From JAYUHK01 sp043767025 (GTDB lineage: Bacteria > Bacteroidota > Bacteroidia > Chitinophagales > Saprospiraceae), in the NCBI GenBank assembly GCA_043767025.1, contig JAYUHK010000190.1, positions 1 through 16,932 on the forward strand: a stretch of DNA of 16,932 nt. Direction: 5' to 3'. The notes beneath the pieces are model-generated. The model saw nothing but the letters and a program-made list of their open reading frames with translations, did no database searches and was not told where the DNA came from. The position numbers and the translations under genes were made by a program. This document shows, in pieces, positions 12,871 to 16,932 of this stretch (its first letter is position 1; each line of letters starts with the position of its first letter).

Positions 12871-13542
12871 TCACTCAAAAGACTGGTTGATTATTTTTTT
12901 GAGTTGGCGAAATATTTTAAAAACACTTTGCAAGTCTTCCGTTCTGGTGGTCAAATGTCCACTACTTCGGGCATATTTTTTGTCGTCCAATGCCATAAAA
13001 ACGAGAAGTCGCCCAATCATATAGCACCCATAAATCGGTTGTTTTTTATTTTCGTTGAGCGATTGAGCGGTTAGCATAGCAGCCATGAGCTGACCTGCGG
13101 GGTCGCTGTCGGGCGCAGTTTGTCGTTTATATTCTTGAAAACAAAAATAGGGTTGAATCGGTTCGTCGTAGCCTGCCGCTAATATTCCGTCTGGTATGCC
13201 GCTCATTTTGATACCATTCAAAACGCATTTGAGTCCGCGTCCTGCGTAAAGGTTGAAGTTGGGCGAGTCGAAATCTATCAAATTGAACAACGGACCGATG
13301 AAGTGCATCGAGAGTTCGTATTCGTTCCAAGCATCTACTCGACGGTCCAGCAGTCGGCGCAGTTCCTCTAATATTGTCAGCTCTCTTTCAGAAATTATCT
13401 GGGTTTGGCTCGATTCCAACCACTGCTCCAACACAGCTACCGAGTCCGCTCTTTGCAAACCAAAGGCTCTATCCAACAACTGCAAAGATGCGTTCTTGAA
13501 ATAAATGGTGGGCGTGGTGCTGGTACTTTTTGTTTTTAGCAT
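12871..13542 (-). CDS. PD-(D/E)XK nuclease-like protein
   Basis: A 223-aa protein with the PD-(D/E)XK nuclease core pattern: E75 in NEYELSMHF, D118 in GIPDGIL, E137-Y-K139 in YFCFQEYKRQ, and Q151 in AGQLMAAMLTAQ, then YGCYMIGRLLVFMAL. This matches conserved, mostly uncharacterised single-domain proteins of this fold found in Bacteroidota and cyanobacteria. There is no methyltransferase or specificity subunit nearby, so it is not a classical restriction system in this window. It is last in a tight minus-strand cluster, 24 bases after the PspA-like gene. Nuclease activity is inferred from the residues only; it could be a non-catalytic relative. Confidence 0.72.
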   Translation of the reverse strand: MLKTKSTSTTPTIYFKNASLQLLDRAFGLQRADSVAVLEQWLESSQTQIISERELTILEELRRLLDRRVDAWNEYELSMHFIGPLFNLIDFDSPNFNLYAGRGLKCVLNGIKMSGIPDGILAAGYDEPIQPYFCFQEYKRQTAPDSDPAGQLMAAMLTAQSLNENKKQPIYGCYMIGRLLVFMALDDKKYARSSGHLTTRTEDLQSVFKIFRQLKKIINQSFE

Positions 13543-13566
13543 TTTTACGCATTTATATATATTTTT

Positions 13567-14592
13567 TTACTCAAAAAAACTATCGTATTGGTTTTTTTGC
13601 CCTTCTACGCGGATAGGTTTTGCCATCGGTGCGTTGATGTCTAAAACTTCTGTTGCATTGTTGGATTTATTGAGCAAATTATCTTTGTCTTTTCCGAGTA
13701 AAAGCGATACGCCTTCTTTTTCCCATTTGTCGAGCATCGCCATTCCTTCTTCCTCAAAAACGCCGTTTTGGAGGTCAATAGAGTTCATAAAGTTGCTGGA
13801 CATATCCATAAATCGTTCCATTTCGCCTACTTTTTGGCTCACGTCGTCGGCGATGGCTTCCATTGCCATATCGAACATATACCGCTTGTCGTTGTTGCCG
13901 CTGATGATATTCATTGCGGAGCGCATAGCGGAATGGCTGGCGCGAATGGCGGTGCGTTCCTGTTCTTTGACGACCACTTGGTCTTTGATGTCTTCGACCA
14001 TAATCTCCGAATTTTCGTACATTTTGGTCAGCACACGGTAAAGAATTTCCATTTTTTTGTACAAGTCGTCCAATTTAATATTGGAGTCTTGCAGTCGTCC
14101 AGCTTTTCGTGATTTTAGCACCATTAGTGACTGGCTATTGGTTTCTTTTGCGCGGTTGGCGAGGCTCAAATTATTTTTAATTTCGCGCTCGTTGTTGACA
14201 ATCATTTCTTTGAGTTTGTGCATTTGCCCGCGCAGTTGAGCGATTTGCTTGTTCATTTTTCCGAGATTGTCTTGCAAGTCCTCCACATAAGATTTTAGGA
14301 TTCCGATGGGGTCGATTTGGACGAATAAGCCCGTCACCCAACGCATCACGCTTTTGTAAAAATACCATATAAGGTTGCGCATTTTGGGGTCGAGTACGAT
14401 GTAGATAAGGGCTGCTAACGCCATCAACATTCCACTCAAATACAGGATATTTTCTGTCATTGAGATAAGAACGGGGAGTGCTTTGTAGAGCAAATAGCCA
14501 CCTCCGAGGATTGCGCCGCCCAAAAACATAGCTCCCGTGATACCCTCTGGGCGTTGCCAAAACGATTTTGGCTTAAATTCTTGCATTTCCAT
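13567..14592 (-). CDS. Membrane-anchored PspA/ESCRT-III-like coiled-coil protein
   Basis: A 341-aa protein. Two membrane segments at about 17-43 and 48-67 are followed by an amphipathic, aromatic-rich stretch (RNLIWYFYKSVMRWVTGLF). From about 93 a long coiled-coil hairpin begins: DPIGILKSYVEDLQDNLGKM, then heptads to about 230. The order DP-x(3)-L-x(3)-I/V-x-D/E-L/M-x-D, long hairpin, then an Ala/Met-rich helix (RASHSAMRSAMNIISG) and an acidic helix (MAMEAIADDVSQKVGEMERF) resembles PspA/Vipp1 of the ESCRT-III superfamily. Those proteins polymerise on stressed membranes. A built-in membrane anchor is unusual, since PspA is peripheral. A flexible polar tail follows from about 300. It is the third gene of a compact cluster, 27 bases after the small membrane protein. 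The PspA assignment is by pattern and needs a profile search. Confidence 0.65.
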   Translation of the reverse strand: MEMQEFKPKSFWQRPEGITGAMFLGGAILGGGYLLYKALPVLISMTENILYLSGMLMALAALIYIVLDPKMRNLIWYFYKSVMRWVTGLFVQIDPIGILKSYVEDLQDNLGKMNKQIAQLRGQMHKLKEMIVNNEREIKNNLSLANRAKETNSQSLMVLKSRKAGRLQDSNIKLDDLYKKMEILYRVLTKMYENSEIMVEDIKDQVVVKEQERTAIRASHSAMRSAMNIISGNNDKRYMFDMAMEAIADDVSQKVGEMERFMDMSSNFMNSIDLQNGVFEEEGMAMLDKWEKEGVSLLLGKDKDNLLNKSNNATEVLDINAPMAKPIRVEGQKNQYDSFFE

Positions 14593-14619
14593 AATTAAAA
14601 GAAGATTGTTTAAAGTATT

Positions 14620-14799
14620 TTAGTTGGATTGATTATTTTTTTGCCAAGTTTGGTAGATGTAGTAGCCTATACCGACCACGATAGCCAACGCCACCAAACG
14701 CAAAAGTAAAGGTAATACAAATTTTAGTAAAACTAAACCAATTACGGCTAAAACTACCAATCCGATGACATTTTTTGGTTCTTTTAAGAAGATAGACAT
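14620..14799 (-). CDS. 59-aa two-helix membrane protein
   Basis: The ORF opens ATG TCT ATC TTC TTA and encodes MSIFLKEPKNVIGLVVLAVI, continues with a second hydrophobic stretch after KFVLP (about 28-48), and ends YQTWQKNNQSN. It has two probable membrane helices joined by a short Lys-Pro/Arg region. It sits in frame with good spacing inside the cluster: 40 bases after the coiled-coil gene and 27 bases before the PspA-like gene. The length, start codon, hydrophobicity and position all support a real gene. No family recognised. Its position suggests it works with the PspA-like protein at the membrane, as small membrane partners do in psp systems (inference). Confidence 0.7.
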   Translation of the reverse strand: MSIFLKEPKNVIGLVVLAVIGLVLLKFVLPLLLRLVALAIVVGIGYYIYQTWQKNNQSN

Positions 14800-14839
14800 G
14801 GTAAATAAATTTAAAATTTTAGAATAAATGTGACAAAAA

Positions 14840-15526
14840 TTATTTTAGATACAGTTGCATACTTTTTATGTCTGTATTTATTTGATTGACGATATTTTGG
14901 TAGCTGGCGCTGAAGTTATTTCCGGCAGTTTCTACTTTCACAGAAGATTCGGCGATTTCTTTTCGCAGGGCTTCCATAGCGATTTTATTTTGCTCAATTT
15001 CTTTCGTCAAGTCGGCTATTTGAGTGAGTTTGCTCTTTATATTTTGCTCCAATTGGTTCAGTTGCTGCTCTCGATTTCCTATCAAATTTGCACGTTGTGT
15101 GACAAGCGTTTCTTGAAATTTTTGTTGTTCATTTTTCAAAACGTTCAAATATTGAGCCGCAGTTTCTTGGAGTTTTTGGGAGCTTGCGCCCATCGTCTGC
15201 GCCATCGAAAAAGCTGCCTGAAAGCGAGTCGGCTCGTCCATAGACATCTTGGCGAGCGATAGGAGGGACTGCTTGAACTCCAAGTAGTCGAAGCCAGCTA
15301 TATTGTTGTCTTCCAACGCTTTAAGTAAAATTTGAGTAAATTTTTCGTTCACTTCACCCGCCGAAGTATTGGAAATAATAATTTTTGGAGCTGGATTTGG
15401 CAACGGATTCGGCGACGCAGTGGGAGTTGCTTCGCCGACGTTGGTAGAAAGTATATTCTCCACAGTCGTCTCCGAACTACCTTCTTCGGCGATAAAAAGC
15501 GACTTGATATTTTTTATAAAACTCAT
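14840..15526 (-). CDS. Coiled-coil protein, first gene of the PspA-like cluster
   Basis: A 228-aa cytoplasmic protein. The N-terminus (MSFIKNIKSLF) is amphipathic and basic. A Pro/Ser-rich linker follows (about 30-55). Residues about 58-110 form a small helical domain (FTQILLKALEDNNIAGFDYLEFKQSL, MDEPTRFQAAFSMAQTMG). A long coiled coil runs from about 112 to the end, rich in Gln, Glu and Lys. I recall similar conserved hypothetical proteins beside tellurite/toxic-anion-resistance-like and binding-protein/OmpA genes, but could not check this. Start choice: the frame is open further to a TTG at 15583, but that codon lies on the promoter core, whereas the ATG at 15526 lies about 48 bases after the predicted transcription start. 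The gene appears to lead a unit of four genes. Confidence 0.75.
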   Translation of the reverse strand: MSFIKNIKSLFIAEEGSSETTVENILSTNVGEATPTASPNPLPNPAPKIIISNTSAGEVNEKFTQILLKALEDNNIAGFDYLEFKQSLLSLAKMSMDEPTRFQAAFSMAQTMGASSQKLQETAAQYLNVLKNEQQKFQETLVTQRANLIGNREQQLNQLEQNIKSKLTQIADLTKEIEQNKIAMEALRKEIAESSVKVETAGNNFSASYQNIVNQINTDIKSMQLYLK

Positions 15527-15580
15527 ACAAAAAGACTTGATTTGTGACAATTTTTTATCGATATTATTCAATGCGAAGGA

Positions 15581-15612
15581 CAAAGTAGCATTTTTGGAGC
15601 GGAATTACCAAA
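15581..15612 (-). promoter_or_regulatory. Candidate promoter of the PspA-like cluster
   Basis: On the minus strand TTTG (15612-15609) and TACTTTG (15587-15581) are separated by 21 bases. The -7 box is one base shorter than TAnnTTTG. It would start transcription near 15574 and supports the ATG at 15526. Confidence 0.45.
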
Positions 15613-15739
15613 CAAATTTAGATAAATCTGCTCGAAAACTCTACAAAGATAGACTTTTCGGCGCGTTTGAGTTTTTTTCGCTTTTCAAAATCCAATCAAA
15701 ATAAATTTTAACTAAGTTTAAGATATATTTAACTTTTTA

Positions 15740-15773
15740 TTGATAATTTTTAGAAAGAAAGTTACTATTTTTG
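15740..15773 (+). promoter_or_regulatory. Promoter of the His/Lys-tail protein gene
   Basis: TTG (15740-15742) and TATTTTTG (15766-15773) are 23 bases apart. Transcription would start near 15780, giving a leader of about 80 bases. Confidence 0.55.
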
Positions 15774-15861
15774 CGCTGTCAATGTAACTTTTTTTGTTTC
15801 AACAGAAAGTCACATCGTTATTTCAAACTTATTTATAACATTTTAATCAACTTGTTTTCAG

Positions 15862-16293
15862 ATGAAATCATTCAAATTAGTTTTCACTTTGTTCGTAGCT
15901 TTATTGGCTACGGGTGCTGCCAACGCTCAAATGGGCGACCTTAAAGCTGCGGCTGGAAAAGCTGCTGCTGACGCAAAAGCTGGTGCTTCTGCCGCTGCCG
16001 CTAACACAAAAGCTGCCGCTACCAACGCCGCTACTGCTACCAAAGACGCTGCGAAAGCAACCGTTCAGAACGCAAAAGACGCTATGCAAAAGCCTGCTGC
16101 CGCTCCTGCGAAGCCTGCTGCCGCTCCTGCGAAGCCTGCTGCTGCCCCTGCTGCTCCAGCTCCTGCTATGGCTAAAGCTGAACCAGCTATGTCTGCCGAG
16201 CCAAAAGCAAAAAAAGCACGCGGTAAGCACCATGGTAAAAAACATCATGGCAAAAAGCACCATGGTAAAAAACACCACAGCAAGAAAAAATAA
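15862..16293 (+). CDS. Secreted Ala/Pro/Lys-rich protein with a His-Lys tail
   Basis: A 143-aa low-complexity protein. Signal peptide at residues 1-22 (MKSFKLVFTLFVALLATGAANA, cleavage before QMG). An Ala/Lys/Thr-rich helical region spans about 26-75. A Pro-Ala region follows with PAAAPAK repeats (about 77-101), encoded by 21-base tandem units. The C-terminal tail (about 118-143) has four five-residue units of the KHHGK type and ends KKK. The mature protein is very basic and has eight His in four pairs, so it might bind metal ions or a polyanion such as DNA, LPS or polysaccharide at the cell surface; this is inference. The next gene has a similar signal peptide and composition. Confidence 0.85.
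   Translation: MKSFKLVFTLFVALLATGAANAQMGDLKAAAGKAAADAKAGASAAAANTKAAATNAATATKDAAKATVQNAKDAMQKPAAAPAKPAAAPAKPAAAPAAPAPAMAKAEPAMSAEPKAKKARGKHHGKKHHGKKHHGKKHHSKKK
16090..16152 (+). repeat. 21-base tandem repeat encoding KPAAAPA units
   Basis: 16090-16110 and 16111-16131 are identical units beginning AAGCCTGCTGCCGCTCCTGC; 16132-16152 is a third, diverged copy. All are in frame within the secreted protein gene, so unit number can vary without frameshift. Confidence 0.9.
16225..16284 (+). repeat. 15-base tandem repeat encoding KHHGK units
   Basis: Four in-frame 15-base units. The first and third are identical (AAGCACCATGGTAAA), the second has synonymous changes, and the fourth encodes KHHSK. The alternating codon pattern suggests duplication of a 30-base pair of units. 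Confidence 0.9.
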
Positions 16294-16320
16294 TTTATCT
16301 TTTTACCGATAAATTTATGA

Positions 16321-16354
16321 TAGACGGCAAAGTATTTCGTATCTTTGCCGTCTA
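16321..16354 (+). terminator. Hairpin terminator overlapping a promoter core
   Basis: Perfect 12-bp arms TAGACGGCAAAG (16321-16332) and CTTTGCCGTCTA (16343-16354), followed by A and a run of T. It lies 27 bases after the stop of the His/Lys-tail gene. Confidence 0.85.
16340..16347 (+). promoter_or_regulatory. -7 element inside the terminator stem
   Basis: TATCTTTG is an exact TAnnTTTG match, 63 bases before the ATG at 16411, and forms part of the right arm of the hairpin at 16321-16354. No clear TTG box is seen upstream. Confidence 0.45.
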
Positions 16355-16410
16355 ATTTTTTGTCAAAATTTATTTTTTAAACCTATATTAATATAAAAAA
16401 TCATTTTAAA

Positions 16411-16746
16411 ATGAAATCAATCAAATTGATGGCTGCACTATTCGTGTTAGCCTTTGTAGCGACTACCGCTACCGCACAAACAACGCCACCACCACCAGCT
16501 AAAATGGAAGTGAAAGCTGCTCCTGCTGCTGCTGCGAAAGCAACAGTGAAAGACGCAAAAGAAGCGAAAAAGGAAATGAAAGAAGCTAAAGCAACTAAAA
16601 TGGAAGCTAAAGCAGACAAAATGGAAGCCAAAGCGGACGGAATGGACGCAAAAGCAGAGAAAAAAGCTGCTAAAAAAGCGGCTCGCAAAGCGAAAAAAGA
16701 AGCTGCGAAAGCTGCAAAAGCGGCTGCTGCTGAACCAAAGAAGTAA
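16411..16746 (+). CDS. Secreted Lys/Ala-rich helical-repeat protein
   Basis: A 111-aa low-complexity protein. Signal peptide at residues 1-22 (MKSIKLMAALFVLAFVATTA, cleavage before or near QTTPPPP). The mature part is a near-continuous Ala/Lys/Glu helix with seven-residue units (KMEAKAD, KMEAKAD, GMDAKAE, KKAAKKA) at about 66-93, becoming purely Lys/Ala toward the end. The composition recalls histone H1-like tails, but the signal peptide points to export. It resembles the preceding protein in signal sequence (MKS-F/I-KL) and bias, which suggests a duplicated or co-functioning pair. Own promoter core within the preceding terminator and own terminator after the stop. Function unknown. Confidence 0.82.
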   Translation: MKSIKLMAALFVLAFVATTATAQTTPPPPAKMEVKAAPAAAAKATVKDAKEAKKEMKEAKATKMEAKADKMEAKADGMDAKAEKKAAKKAARKAKKEAAKAAKAAAAEPKK

Positions 16747-16782
16747 ATTTCGACCGAGTTTTCACTCATCGAAATAAAAGAT

Positions 16783-16821
16783 AAAAATAGGCTTCCAAAG
16801 AGATTTGGAAAGCCTATTTTT
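16783..16821 (+). terminator. Intrinsic terminator
   Basis: AAAAATAGGCTTCCAAA (16783-16799) pairs with TTTGGAAAGCCTATTTTT (16804-16821) with one bulged base, ending in T. Confidence 0.88.
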
Positions 16822-16828
16822 TATTTTA

Positions 16829-16932
16829 GGAACGTATCTAAAATAAACTACTCATTTTTTCTGCTCAATTACAACCAATCACTGCGTTATTTTTTCGTTT
16901 CAACGCCCTGCGTTGCGCCTCAAAAATGCCTT
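16829..16932 (+). repeat. Dispersed downstream repeat, copy E (cut by window end)
   Basis: Starts GGAACGTATCTAAAATAA and ends GCGCCTCAAAAATGCCTT. It aligns with the reverse complement of 12683-12785. A hairpin CAACG-CCCTG-CGTTG occupies the same place as CGATG-CACGT-CATCG in copy D. It begins 82 bases after the stop at 16746, just after the terminator. It probably continues beyond the window. Confidence 0.75.

Noticed and set aside
12871..13542. Part of a restriction-modification system
   Set aside because: No methyltransferase, specificity subunit or translocase anywhere in the window.
15527..15583. Longer version of the coiled-coil protein starting at TTG 15583
   Set aside because: The TTG sits on the predicted -7 element, upstream of the predicted transcription start; the ATG at 15526 fits better.
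16090..16284. Regular short repeats resembling a CRISPR array
   Set aside because: Periods of 21 and 15 bases without spacers, all in frame within a secreted low-complexity protein.

Overview
The window looks like a chromosomal segment of an AT-rich member of the Bacteroidota. The support is: promoter cores of the Bacteroidota type (TAnnTTTG, several with an upstream TTG/TTTG box), A-rich leaders without Shine-Dalgarno motifs, a lipoprotein of the 'GGPKD' Ig-like type, a SPOR-like secreted protein, and a type A RNase P RNA. Genus cannot be read from the sequence. There is no phage, CRISPR array or intact transposase.

Layout. 1-90: end of a dispersed repeat. 129-544: RNase P RNA (rnpB). 927-2678: an MscS channel and an unknown membrane-anchored protein. 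2679-3430: a long AT-rich gap with a perfect hairpin, a promoter core and a possible 44-aa ORF. 3431-5228: a SPOR-like secreted protein, then (minus strand) a YceI protein and a MarR regulator whose leaders share an operator-like motif. 5398-5482: tRNA-Ser(UGA). 5647-7819: a PaaH-type 3-hydroxyacyl-CoA dehydrogenase overlapping a PaaI thioesterase fused in frame to an RdgB/HAM1 nucleotide pyrophosphatase. 7806-8841 (minus): Maf pyrophosphatase and a small SRPBCC-like protein. 9042-10775: a surface lipoprotein. 10848-12425 (minus): a membrane-anchored solute-binding protein fused to an OmpA peptidoglycan-binding domain. 12426-12870: a repeat-rich gap.

The most intriguing block is 15526 down to 12871 (minus strand). 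It is a tight four-gene cluster encoding a coiled-coil protein, a 59-aa two-helix membrane protein, a membrane-anchored PspA/ESCRT-III-like coiled-coil protein and a PD-(D/E)XK nuclease-like protein, followed after the repeat gap by the binding-protein/OmpA fusion. I infer an envelope-stress or membrane-remodelling system that reaches from the cytoplasm to the peptidoglycan. The right end (15862-16746) carries two small secreted Ala/Lys-rich proteins, one with a His-Lys-rich tail.

The window starts inside one copy and ends inside another copy of dispersed repeats that both have partners in the 12468-12785 gap. The 16.9 kb may therefore be a whole contig broken at repeats.
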